NCBI RefSeq assembly: GCF_001651035.1
Contig: NZ_LXRG01000163.1
Coordinates: forward strand, 62,001-126,000
Direction: 5' to 3'
DNA length: 64,000 nt
DNA from: Halomonas sp. ALS9
GTDB taxonomy: Bacteria > Pseudomonadota > Gammaproteobacteria > Pseudomonadales > Halomonadaceae
Shown here one piece after another: positions 30,706 through 38,434 of the stretch. Every line of letters begins with the position of its first letter. The first letter of the stretch is position 1. The notes beneath the pieces were generated by a model, which saw only the letters and a program-made list of their open reading frames with translations, did not search any database and was not told the DNA's origin. The position numbers were made by a program, and so were the translations under genes.

Positions 30706-31602
30706 ATGAATAGCTTTTTGTATATCTCAACGGTTCTGATCTGGGGGTCGACCTGGCTGGCGATTGCCTGGCAAGTGGGCGACGTGGCGGTGCCGGTCTC
30801 GGTATTCTATCGCTTTCTCATCGCAGCACTGGTGTTGTTGGTTGGGCTTACGTTGTTTCGCCGACGCCAGGCTCTACAGGCCAGAGATCATCTTTTCTGC
30901 CTGGTGCAGGGTGGTTGTGTGTTTGGTCTGAATTTCTACTGCTTCTATACCGCTGCGGGTTATCTACCCAGCGGCCTGATTGCTATCCTGTTTTCGATGT
31001 CGATACTGTTTAATGCGGCCAATGGTTACCTGTTCTTCCGCACACCGGTGCCGCGGGTATTTTACCTGGCTTTGGCCCTTGGTCTGCCGGGCATGGCGCT
31101 GATTTTCTGGCAGGATCTGGTCACCGTTGAAGCTACCTGGGAACTGCTGGGCGCCATTGGCTTGACGTTGCTGGGTACCTACGGGTTTTCGCTGGGTAAC
31201 ATGGTGTCGGTCAGGCACCAGCGATGCGGCCTGCAAATCAACACCACCAACGCCTTTGCCATGCTGTATGGGGGGATGTTGATGGGGCTGATTGCCTGGG
31301 CTCAGGGAGCCAGTTTCAGCCTGCCAGCGGAACCGAGATATCTAGGCGCCCTGGTTTATTTAGCAGTAATAGGATCGGTGGGAGGCTTTGGTGCCTACTT
31401 TATGCTGGTTGGCCGTATTGGTGCCGGTAAGGCAGCCTACGCTACGGTACTGTTTCCTTTGGTTGCGCTGGCGCTGTCAACAGTGTTCGAGGGTTACCAG
31501 TGGCATGCGGATGCGCTTATAGGGTTAGCCATGATTGTGAGTGGCAACCTGTTAATGTTTAACACCCATCGCTTGGTCTGGCGGTGGCGGCAGCCTGTTT
31601 AG
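30706..31602 (+). CDS. DMT/EamA-family transporter
   Basis: A 298-residue integral membrane protein with ten helices in two EamA repeats. The start STVLIWGSTWLAIAWQVGDV is the classic RhaT/YdcZ-like W-G-S-T-W motif. The second repeat includes GFGAYFMLVGRIGAGKAAYATVLFP (abbreviated). Such proteins export amino acids or other metabolites. The divergent AraC regulator probably controls it. A truncated phosphatase-like gene begins 61 bases after its stop. Confidence 0.88.
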   Translation: MNSFLYISTVLIWGSTWLAIAWQVGDVAVPVSVFYRFLIAALVLLVGLTLFRRRQALQARDHLFCLVQGGCVFGLNFYCFYTAAGYLPSGLIAILFSMSILFNAANGYLFFRTPVPRVFYLALALGLPGMALIFWQDLVTVEATWELLGAIGLTLLGTYGFSLGNMVSVRHQRCGLQINTTNAFAMLYGGMLMGLIAWAQGASFSLPAEPRYLGALVYLAVIGSVGGFGAYFMLVGRIGAGKAAYATVLFPLVALALSTVFEGYQWHADALIGLAMIVSGNLLMFNTHRLVWRWRQPV

Positions 31603-31663
31603 TGATTAGTAAAGCGGGCACTGCATTTCAGGCACGCCACAAAGCCGAATCCAAGGAGGCGCT

Positions 31664-31794
31664 GTGAATCTTCTGTTTATATGCAGCGAAAATAGACTAC
31701 TTAGTCCGACCGCTGAACGTGTCTTTTCCGCTTATCCCGGTATTCAAGCAATCGCTGCTGGGACAAATCCGAGTGCTAAAACCCCTGTTTCTTG
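31664..31794 (+). pseudogene. 5' fragment of a low-molecular-weight tyrosine phosphatase-like gene
   Basis: Starting at GTG 31664, 44 codons match the intact gene at 50371 (MNLLFICSENRL, AERVFSAYPGIQAI). Homology stops abruptly near 31794 and the frame enters unrelated sequence. The active-site loop C-x5-R has lost its arginine (R13 is Leu, codon CTT), so even the remaining part would be inactive. AAGGAGG lies ahead of the start, so a short peptide could still be made. The 84 bases after it hold nothing recognisable. Confidence 0.85.
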
Positions 31795-31878
31795 TTTGTC
31801 ATTTATCATCTGTTTATCCATCTGTTGTTGAAAAGAAGTCGGTGCTGAAGCCGGGAGTGAGCTTCGGCCGTGTGTCGA

Positions 31879-32907
31879 TCAGGCAGCGCTGCGTTCGTCT
31901 GCGCGGCGACGTCTGAGTCGAGGATTGTCGAGCGCCGGCGGCTGGTAGGGGGCGTGTAACGGGCCAACATTGCTGCCAGGCGGGACGATGGCATCAATAC
32001 GATCAAGCAATTCGTCACTGAGTTCGACGTTGGCACCGGCCAGTAAATCTTCAAGCTGTGTCTGGGTGCGTGGCCCCAGGTTGGCTGCGGTTACTGCCGG
32101 GTGTGCGATGGCAAAGGCCATGGCCAGATGCGTCAGCGACAGGCCCGCTTCCTGAGCCAGCGCTACCAGTAGTTCAACAGCGTCCAGTTTTTGCTCATCA
32201 CCATAGAAGTGCGGTAAACGCCCGGCGCGCTTGGAGTCGGCCGGTTGGTTTTTGCGGATGCGGCCGGTCAGCATGCCCATGTGCAAGGGGCTCCAGACCA
32301 TGGTGCCCATGCCAAACTGTTCACAGACCGGCAGCACTTCGCGTTCAATGCTGCGATTGAGAATGGAATAGGACGGTTGTTCAACCCGAATCCGGGCGAG
32401 ATTGCGGCGTTCGGCTACCCACTGGGCTTCGACGATGTGCGAGGCCGGAAAAGTGGAGCTGCCAATCGCTCGGATTTTGCCGGCACGCATCAGATCGGTC
32501 AGGGCCGAGAGGGTTTCTTCGATATCCGTTTCCGGTGATGGTCGGTGCACCATATAAACATCGATGTAGTCGGTCTGCAGGCGGTGCAATGAATCATCCA
32601 GTGCCCGGGTCAGCCAGCGGCGTGAATTGCCCTGCTGGTTGGGGTCTTCACCCATGGGCAGATGCGCCTTGGTGGTCAGTACCACCTTGTCGCGTCGGCC
32701 CTGCAACGCCTTGCCGACGATCTGTTCCGATTCACCCTGGCTGTAGAAATCGGCTGTATCGATAAAGTTGATACCGGCATCCAAGGCCCGGTGAATGATG
32801 CGGATCGCATCGTCGTGGTCGGGGTTGCCGGCAGCACCCAACATCATGGTGCCGAGGGCGTAGGGGCTGACCTTGATGCCGGTCTTGCCAAGATTGCGAT
32901 AGTTCAT
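31879..32907 (-). CDS. aldo/keto reductase
   Basis: A 342-residue NADPH-dependent oxidoreductase of the AKR (beta/alpha)8 superfamily. The catalytic tetrad is visible: Asp and Tyr in FIDTADFYSQG (about residues 51-61), Lys in VLTTKAH (about residue 82) and His in YMVHRP (about residue 123). It opens with the common MNYRNLGKTGIKVSPYALG. It is divergent from a TetR regulator, with three repeated operator-like sites between them. The pair looks like a self-contained detoxification module, GC-rich compared with nearby hypothetical genes. Confidence 0.92.
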   Translation of the reverse strand: MNYRNLGKTGIKVSPYALGTMMLGAAGNPDHDDAIRIIHRALDAGINFIDTADFYSQGESEQIVGKALQGRRDKVVLTTKAHLPMGEDPNQQGNSRRWLTRALDDSLHRLQTDYIDVYMVHRPSPETDIEETLSALTDLMRAGKIRAIGSSTFPASHIVEAQWVAERRNLARIRVEQPSYSILNRSIEREVLPVCEQFGMGTMVWSPLHMGMLTGRIRKNQPADSKRAGRLPHFYGDEQKLDAVELLVALAQEAGLSLTHLAMAFAIAHPAVTAANLGPRTQTQLEDLLAGANVELSDELLDRIDAIVPPGSNVGPLHAPYQPPALDNPRLRRRRADERSAA

Positions 32908-32963
32908 GATTCAGTTCCTGACTGGAGTAGAAAGAGAATTGAGCCGCGAACAAGCACTTAAAC

Positions 32964-33026
32964 GGATCAATGTTCCGTATAATATGGAGCGATGTTCCGC
33001 TTGTCAATTAAATGGATCAGTGTTCC
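32964..33026. promoter_or_regulatory. three operator repeats between aldo/keto reductase and tetR
   Basis: Three 13-bp imperfect palindromes on the plus strand: GGATCAATGTTCC (32964-32976), GGAGCGATGTTCC (32986-32998) and GGATCAGTGTTCC (33014-33026). The ideal form is GGAACA-N-TGTTCC. They occupy the divergent promoter region and are likely bound by the TetR protein encoded at 33069. Confidence 0.75.
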
Positions 33027-33068
33027 GTATTTTGATAGGCTTGGCCTACTAATTGAGGAGAAGTGAAG

Positions 33069-33662
33069 GTGAGTCAATCCGGGCCCGAAGATCAGCAAGC
33101 ATCGGCAATGCGACCTGTTCGCGCCGATGCCAAACGCAGCATTGATGCCATCCTGGCGGCTTCGCTGGAAGTGTTTGCGACGACGGGTGTGGAAGCGCCG
33201 GTGCGGGAAATCGCCCTTCGGGCCGGTATCGGCGTTGGTACCCTGTACCGGCATTTCCCGCAGCGTTCCGATCTGATCGTTGCCGTCTTCCGTCAGCAGG
33301 TCGACGCCTGTGCCGAGTCCGCTCCGCAATTAGCCGCTCAGTACGCGCCCGCCGATGCACTGGCGCACTGGATGCAGCGCTACACTGATTTCATCGTGAC
33401 CAAACGCGGCCTGGCCAGCGCCCTGCACTCGGGTGATCCGGCCTACAGTGCTTTGCCAGCGTATTTCGATGCCAAGCTGCGACCGGCTTTGCAATCGCTG
33501 CTCGATGCGGCCGTCGCGGCCGGGCAAGTACGGGGGGATATCGACCCGGATCAACTACTGCGTGCTGTTGGTAACCTCTGCCTTTCGGCCCAGGAAGACC
33601 GCATCGACTATGCACGCCGTATGGTGACTCTGCTGGTCGATGGCATGCGTTACGGCGCCTGA
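33069..33662 (+). CDS. TetR-family transcriptional regulator
   Basis: A 197-residue repressor with an N-terminal TetR helix-turn-helix (VREIALRAGIGVGTLYRHF, about residues 45-63) and an alpha-helical ligand domain. GTG 33069 is preferred over GTG 33063, because GAGGAG (33055-33060) is eight bases from the former and only two from the latter. It is divergent from the aldo/keto reductase and probably represses both through the repeated sites in the gap. The ligand is unknown, perhaps a reactive aldehyde or quinone. Confidence 0.88.
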   Translation: MSQSGPEDQQASAMRPVRADAKRSIDAILAASLEVFATTGVEAPVREIALRAGIGVGTLYRHFPQRSDLIVAVFRQQVDACAESAPQLAAQYAPADALAHWMQRYTDFIVTKRGLASALHSGDPAYSALPAYFDAKLRPALQSLLDAAVAAGQVRGDIDPDQLLRAVGNLCLSAQEDRIDYARRMVTLLVDGMRYGA

Positions 33663-33728
33663 AGAAACAAACGGCCCGGGAGGTATGTCAGGGCAATGAT
33701 TCTTGCGGGTGTCCCGACGCTTAAAAGA

Positions 33729-33810
33729 CCAGGAGTCTGTCGGACTTACGGGTATTGGACCGTTGTCCCGCTTCCGCAGCCAATTCATCCTAAATCCGTC
33801 AGACTCCTGG
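33729..33810. mobile_element. 82-bp MITE-like element with terminal inverted repeats
   Basis: The ends are CCAGGAGTCTGTCGGACTT (33729-33747) and the inverse complement of a 17/19 match (33792-33810). Only 44 bases lie between them and no transposase is encoded. I see no clear target-site duplication. An IS1182-type transposase relic occurs elsewhere in the window (38150), but its ends are not visible, so a parent-element link is speculation. Confidence 0.6.
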
Positions 33811-33857
33811 GTGTTACAAAAGTAGGTTACTCAAAATGGGGCCGTCACACCCTTGTG

Positions 33858-34071
33858 TTGAGTCGCATAATGACGCGGAGAGCAACCATAGCTGCGCTTG
33901 AACGCAACGCCAAAGGCACTTTCGGAATCAATAGAAAACAATAGGGTCAGAGTCATCGATCTTTTCAGGAATCCGCGCTCAGTGCACCAAAAAGTGGTCG
34001 TCCATTGCCAATGGGATTGCGGTAGGAACAGTAATCCCACCCGTTGGATGCAGAGTCGGCCGGCGGCGCTG
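33858..34071 (-). pseudogene. AraC-family regulator relic
   Basis: Two pieces of an AraC gene survive on the minus strand. 33858-33929 encodes DSESAFGVAFKRSYGCSPRHY, a C-terminal helix-turn-helix tail. 34036-34071 matches 29983-30018 of the intact araC gene at 32 of 36 bases and encodes RRRPTLHPTGG. The DNA between is not recognisable. The 34071 end abuts the phosphatase pseudogene exactly. Confidence 0.6.
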
Positions 34072-34409
34072 TGAATCTTCTGTTTATATGCAGCGAAAAT
34101 AGGCTACGTAGTCCGACCGCTGAACGTGTCTTTTCCGCTTATCCCGGTATTCAAGCAATCGGAGCTGGGACAAGTTCGAGTGCTAAAACGCCCATGTCTT
34201 GGCGCTTAATTGAGTAGGCTGACATCGTCCAGGTGATGGAGAAGAGCCAACGGGAGGAGGTAACCAAGACGTACGGGGAGCTGCTCAAGTGGAAGCGGCT
34301 ATTCTGTCTGGATATTCCCGATCACTACGAGTTCATGCAGCCCGAACTAATCAAACTGCTTAGGGAAAGAGCGCCGGAGTATGTGCGATTATCTTCCGTC
34401 GAGAAATAG
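34071..34409 (+). pseudogene. full-length tyrosine phosphatase-like pseudogene with one premature stop
   Basis: From GTG 34071 the frame matches the intact 112-residue gene at 50371 over its whole length, including the C-x5-R loop (C7 to R13). Codon 49 is TAG (34215-34217) where the intact copy has TGG (Trp). Other changes are scattered substitutions, and the reading frame is otherwise kept to the TAG at 34409. A single nonsense mutation on an otherwise conserved frame suggests recent inactivation or a redundant copy. The next 195 bases show nothing recognisable. Confidence 0.9.
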
Positions 34410-34604
34410 CCAGGGACTAGTCTAAGTGCGGCGACGATTACCTTGGTATCTAAGGTGCCAAATTTTATTTTTCCTGAAATAGAATTAATGGGTTAGAGTC
34501 AAGACAGGCGACTACATAAACCCCATGAGCGAATGTTTGCGCGTGTTGAGATTGCGTCGCTGAAGTTGTTTTTGTTCCGTTTTTGCTAACTACAGGAGTA
34601 TAAA

Positions 34605-35087
34605 ATGTCACGCGTGGAAATCCGTCAGGCGACCATTGAAGACGCGTCCTTGATTCATCAGTTTGTTGTAGACCTTGCGATTTATGAAAAAGCTGAGAGT
34701 GAAGTATTAGCGACAGTTACAGATATAGAAAACGCTCTGTTTGGTGCTGAAACGACTACAAAAGCCGTAATTTGTAACTTTGATAATAAACCTATCGGGT
34801 TTGCCGTTTATTTTTTCAATTTCTCAACATGGCTCGGTAAGCATGGGCTATATCTTGAAGATTTGTATGTTTCTCCTGAATATCGAGGTGTTGGTGCCGG
34901 TAAAGCGCTTCTGAAGCACCTTGCTAACATTGCAGTGTCGAAAGAGTGTGGTCGTTTCGAGTGGAACGTACTTGACTGGAATGAACCGGCGATTCAGTTC
35001 TATGAGTCAATAGGCGCAAAACCGCAAAATGAATGGGTGGCCTACCGTTTGACAGGAAAAGCGCTTGAAGCGTTTGCAGGTGGTTAG
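34605..35087 (+). CDS. GNAT N-acetyltransferase, diamine acetyltransferase-like
   Basis: A 160-residue GCN5-related acetyltransferase. It carries the acetyl-CoA pyrophosphate loop LEDLYVSPEYRGVGAGKALL (about residues 84-103; motif R-G-x-G-x-G/A) and the C-terminal W-N-E-P-A-I-Q-F-Y-E-S-I-G-A pattern common to spermidine/diamine acetyltransferases. GGAG lies ahead of the ATG. The substrate is likely a small amine, but this is by family resemblance only. It stands alone between relics. Confidence 0.87.
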   Translation: MSRVEIRQATIEDASLIHQFVVDLAIYEKAESEVLATVTDIENALFGAETTTKAVICNFDNKPIGFAVYFFNFSTWLGKHGLYLEDLYVSPEYRGVGAGKALLKHLANIAVSKECGRFEWNVLDWNEPAIQFYESIGAKPQNEWVAYRLTGKALEAFAGG

Positions 35088-35091
35088 CAAT

Positions 35092-35277
35092 TTATTGCGA
35101 CTTCGCAGAAAGACATAGTGTGAACATGAATACGATACCGTTAATTAGGCGAGCATCGGTGTTGGCAAGCAGTGGTGCGCTTGGCTGCATCATGGCGGCG
35201 AGCGCAGCACCCATGAGCGTAAGGCTTTGTCTGCGCGTGATGCGATGTTTGATGCGATGTTTGATGAGATGGCTCAT
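35092..35277 (-). pseudogene. truncated Tat-exported protein (signal peptide only)
   Basis: A 61-codon frame starting at ATG 35277 and overlapping the upstream membrane-protein stop as ATGA. It encodes a twin-arginine signal (TRRQSLTLMGAALAAMM, then APLLANTD) and then loses sense after about residue 40. The mature protein is gone, so its identity is unknown. The coupling shows it once followed the 4-TM gene in an operon. A 12-bp tandem duplication (35239-35262) gives I-K-H-R twice just before the twin arginines. Confidence 0.6.
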
Positions 35278-35687
35278 AGCGGTCGCTCCTTCAGGTTTTT
35301 TTGAATCGGCACCGTGGCAGCCAACACCAGCACAAAGCATGTCAGCACAAACACCTTATTCACAAACCAGTTGGTGCGCCAGATCGACCACTCCGGGTCG
35401 GCGAGGAAAAACACGAACAGGGTGCAGATGATGAGGATTTCAATAACCGACATGCTCACCGCCAAAGCACGCGTATAGTGGGGCCGCATAAGCAGCGCCC
35501 AGCCTAACCAGACGTGCGCCAGTGGCCATAGATCCCAATAGATATACCGCGCCCAGTGCTCCCCGTATGCCAGCGCATAGCCAACGGGAAATAGGTATTT
35601 GATGAACAGCGTCCACGCCGCGAGGATAAACAGCAGGTGGGCGAGAAAGCGGATCCAGGCAGTGGGTGATGGGGCGGGCAGTGTCAT
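35274..35687 (-). CDS. four-helix membrane protein of unknown function
   Basis: A 137-residue inner-membrane protein with four hydrophobic segments (about residues 10-33, 50-64, 74-94 and 106-125) and short loops. I do not recognise the family. It lies 38 bases downstream of the aldo/keto reductase at 35726 on the same strand, and its stop overlaps the start of the truncated Tat gene. The three may be one operon for a periplasmic or membrane redox function; that is inference from position. Confidence 0.65.
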   Translation of the reverse strand: MTLPAPSPTAWIRFLAHLLFILAAWTLFIKYLFPVGYALAYGEHWARYIYWDLWPLAHVWLGWALLMRPHYTRALAVSMSVIEILIICTLFVFFLADPEWSIWRTNWFVNKVFVLTCFVLVLAATVPIQKNLKERPL

Positions 35688-35725
35688 GTCATCGCTCGGG
35701 TGCTGGGCCTTTTATGGGTGTTTGG

Positions 35726-36547
35726 TCACACTATCTTCAAAGAGTGCTTGCGCGTTGGCGGGGGATAAGCGGCGTCGATGTGTGCCAAGTCGTCTTCGTC
35801 GAGTCTGAGTTTATCTGCGTCAGCGTTCTGTTTGATGTGATCCAGATTCACGGCTTTAGGAATCGCTATTACAACGGGGTGGCGCAGTGCCCAGGCGAGG
35901 GCGATTTGCGCGGTGGTGGCGCTGTGTTTATCAGCGATGCGTTGCAAGGTGGCGTCATGCAGTAGTGCGCCGCCTTGCCCGATCGGGCAGTAGGCCATAA
36001 GTGGCATGTTGTGCTGTGCTTGCCAGGGTAAAAGGTCGTATTCAATGCCCCGTGCTTCGGGGTTGTAGAGCACCTGATTGATGGCGCAAGCGGGCTCGTC
36101 GAGTTCTGTTAAGTCGTCAACGTCAAAGTTCGACACACCCCAGCGTAGAATCTTGCCCTGCTCGCGTAGCCGCTCAAAAGCTTCCACTGTTTCGATCAGC
36201 GGATACTGGCCGCGCCAGTGCAGCAGGTAGAGATCGATAGTGTCGGTGCCCAATCGACGCAGGCTGCGCTCGCAGGCAGCTTGAACACCCTTGGTGCTGG
36301 CGTTGTGTGGGTAGACCTTGCTGACCAGATACACCTCATCGCGCCGACCGGCGATTGCTTGGCCAACGACTTCTTCAGCGCCGCCCTCGGCATACATCTC
36401 TGCGGTATCGATCAGGGTCATGCCCAGATCCAGACCTTCACGCAGCGCTCTTACCTCAGCTTGCCGCTGCCCGGCGCTTTCGCCCATATGCCAAGTGCCC
36501 TGGCCTATGCGGGGTACGCTTACGCCGCCTAGCTCAATTGTCTGCAT
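35726..36547 (-). CDS. aldo/keto reductase
   Basis: A 273-residue AKR resembling YeaE-type methylglyoxal/2-oxoaldehyde reductases by size and motifs. It opens with VPRIGQGTWHMGES. The tetrad Asp and Tyr are in LIDTAEMYAEGGAEE (about residues 46-60), Lys in YLVSKVYP (about residue 77) and His in LYLLHWRG (about residue 109). The cofactor-binding end includes VIAIPKAVN. GGAGATAG precedes the start. It leads a short minus-strand operon. Confidence 0.92.
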   Translation of the reverse strand: MQTIELGGVSVPRIGQGTWHMGESAGQRQAEVRALREGLDLGMTLIDTAEMYAEGGAEEVVGQAIAGRRDEVYLVSKVYPHNASTKGVQAACERSLRRLGTDTIDLYLLHWRGQYPLIETVEAFERLREQGKILRWGVSNFDVDDLTELDEPACAINQVLYNPEARGIEYDLLPWQAQHNMPLMAYCPIGQGGALLHDATLQRIADKHSATTAQIALAWALRHPVVIAIPKAVNLDHIKQNADADKLRLDEDDLAHIDAAYPPPTRKHSLKIV

Positions 36548-36888
36548 ATTGCTATCTCCTACTGTATCTCTTGCTACAATACTGCTGTGACTGCCCGTTG
36601 CAAGCGTAGTTCATGGAGAAATCGCAGAAGGCCCCATCGCAAGATCTCCCCATTTGAGAAGCTAGTTGGTGATCTTGCGGGTACTTATTCATGTATGGGG
36701 GATTTACCGCATAAGCCGGTATGCCAGAGGGTGCCGAATTCGACATGCGCCCTCGAAAACGCTTTGAATTTAAATATTGGATAGAAATAGTAAGCTAACG
36801 TATGGCTAAATGCTAATGGATATTAACTATAATTTTTGTTTTTTTATCTTTAAAACCACACCCATAATGACTTGAGTATGTATAGTGA
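36548..36888. other. intergenic region without a recognised gene
   Basis: 341 bases between two divergent genes. The left half is moderately GC-rich and contains a 9-bp inverted repeat CGCAAGATC (36638-36646) and GATCTTGCG (36671-36679) with a 24-base loop. The right half is strongly AT-rich and probably holds a promoter for 36889. Open frames here have no recognisable similarity. Confidence 0.5.
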
Positions 36889-37134
36889 TTGAGCGAAAAT
36901 GTTGCTCGAAAAATTAAGTTAAAGCGAGGGTTGTTTAAGGCGGGGAAGTATATGGGTAGTGAAAGTCAGAAGGTTAACAACTACGTAGACATGTCTGTAG
37001 CTGGGCCGATTAAGTATGTCACCAGACCTGTCAACTGGTTGCTTTTACGTTCTCTTATCTTATTGCCCTTTCTGGTTGTTATAGGTTTTGCTGCTTTGAT
37101 ATTGTCTTTTTTATTGTCTTTCATGTATTTTTAG
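36889..37134 (+). CDS. hypothetical single-pass membrane protein
   Basis: Up to 81 residues if it starts at TTG 36889; ATG 36952 (residue 22) is an alternative, with a G-rich stretch upstream. One long hydrophobic segment (about residues 50-80) forms the C-terminus. The first part is basic. It is AT-rich compared with the core genes and ends 21 bases before another AT-rich membrane-protein gene. No family recognised. Confidence 0.5.
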   Translation: MSENVARKIKLKRGLFKAGKYMGSESQKVNNYVDMSVAGPIKYVTRPVNWLLLRSLILLPFLVVIGFAALILSFLLSFMYF

Positions 37135-37154
37135 AGGACATTATCTTTTTAATA

Positions 37155-37739
37155 ATGGCGGTAGCTTTCGGGGTGCCCCTAGGTATTTTTTTCTCATGGG
37201 CAATCTCTTCAATGATCCTGGTGTCGCTCTTTGGTGCTACTTGTGAAGCTAAAAGAATGGCCATGTTCCTGCTTATGATAGGGATCTGGCCAGTATGCCT
37301 TGCCACATCTTTGATAGATACCCTGCCTATTTTATCGATACCGCACGACTATGCCATTTACCTTTTTATTTTGGTGATTGTTGGTGCGTTTGCTTTTGGT
37401 TTATGGTGGGTGTTTAAAGTCCCGGACGATAAGGCTAATTCTGTTCCTTTTAAGGTTCATGCTCAGTCAATAATTTTTATAATGGTACTGGCTATATCCC
37501 TATGTGAGATGTTTTTTCCATATCCCGAAACCGTAATCAAGGATGTCGTTTTCGACGAATGTGAAGTGAAAAAATATCGCACCAAACATAGCAGTCGTCA
37601 CCAGTTCTCCAAGGTCTGCCGTGCTAGATTTGAAGAGAATGGTGTTGAGAGGAAACTGTATCTTTCACCCGGGAAAGATGAAGTGATAAGAGTGCGTCAC
37701 GGCCTCTTAGATCACTACCGCTCAAAATCCTCTGAGTGA
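37155..37739 (+). CDS. hypothetical multi-pass membrane protein
   Basis: A 194-residue protein with four hydrophobic segments (about residues 3-27, 33-56, 66-88 and 103-121) followed by a charged C-terminal domain containing C-E-V-K-K and S-K-V-C-R-A-R-F. The two cysteines could form a disulphide if periplasmic. It is AT-rich and probably co-transcribed with 36889. I do not recognise it. Confidence 0.6.
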   Translation: MAVAFGVPLGIFFSWAISSMILVSLFGATCEAKRMAMFLLMIGIWPVCLATSLIDTLPILSIPHDYAIYLFILVIVGAFAFGLWWVFKVPDDKANSVPFKVHAQSIIFIMVLAISLCEMFFPYPETVIKDVVFDECEVKKYRTKHSSRHQFSKVCRARFEENGVERKLYLSPGKDEVIRVRHGLLDHYRSKSSE

Positions 37740-37802
37740 ATTAAAGAAGTTTTAGCTATGAGTAACTGCGTGATGCTTTTGGAGTAGCACTAAGTGAAAA
37801 TT

Positions 37803-37888
37803 TTCAAGCGTAATAGCGGCTTCAGCGAGTTTGGGGTGACATATCTAGCATCTATTGCTCAGGCGGTGGGGGGGGAGTGGCAGTAATG
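37803..37888 (+). pseudogene. 3' relic of a DUF6559-like gene
   Basis: These 86 bases match the 3' end of the gene at 51739 (52035-52125) with scattered changes and small gaps: TTCAAGCGTAAT, GTCAGCGAGTTT-like and CTAGCATC-ATTGCTC blocks, and the closing GGCAGTAAT. The Gly/Ser-rich tail is frameshifted and no start remains. Confidence 0.75.
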
Positions 37889-38149
37889 GAATTAGTACCG
37901 TTAGCTTTGCTCAGACAGGTTATAGTCAGTCCATTGATCAAAAGTTGAGGCTGTAGAATCCTATTTTGATGCCTAGTTATAAGAGTAAAACTATCGAGAG
38001 CCGAACAGTTATTTTGTTTCACTCATGTGTCGACCGAGCTCTAGACGAGTTTATTCTATGAATCCAGGATCTTCGGAGGAGATTATTTACTATGTACGCT
38101 GATACCTAAGTTTTGATAGGATCAAGAAAACGGACGAGGAGTGATCAGC

Positions 38150-38362
38150 ATGCCGCGCCTCAAGCCCTATTACCACGATCAGAACACCATGTTGGTTATC
38201 AACTACCAAAATCAGATTTAACCTAATGATCAGGTTCCGTGTGATCTGCCCCAAGGCAAAGAAATCTACAGTCTGCGGGGTAAGAGGAAGGTACGAGGCC
38301 AATGGCAGCTCTGCACAGCGTTAAGAAAATTGACCAATTTCATGTTCAGGAAAGTCCATTAA
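38150..38362 (+). pseudogene. IS1182-family transposase relic, internally deleted
   Basis: From ATG 38150 the frame encodes MPRLKPYYHDQNTMLVINYQ, the typical IS1182 transposase start, followed by a stop at 38219. In the same frame it continues with LPQGKEI and then SLRGKRKVRGQWQLCTALRKL, like the family C-terminus. Almost all of the catalytic DDE core is missing. A GGAG-type ribosome site precedes the start. The rest of the 37740-38434 interval has no recognisable gene apart from the DUF6559 relic. Confidence 0.7.
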
Positions 38363-38434
38363 GTCAGCACGCGGTAGAGACGACTCGAAATAGGGTTTTC
38401 TACCACCGCATTAGATAAATCAAGGTGAAGGATC

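Noticed and set aside
38090-38302. Minus-strand open frame of about 70 codons
   Set aside because: It is the antisense shadow of the IS1182 transposase relic, which has recognisable similarity on the plus strand.
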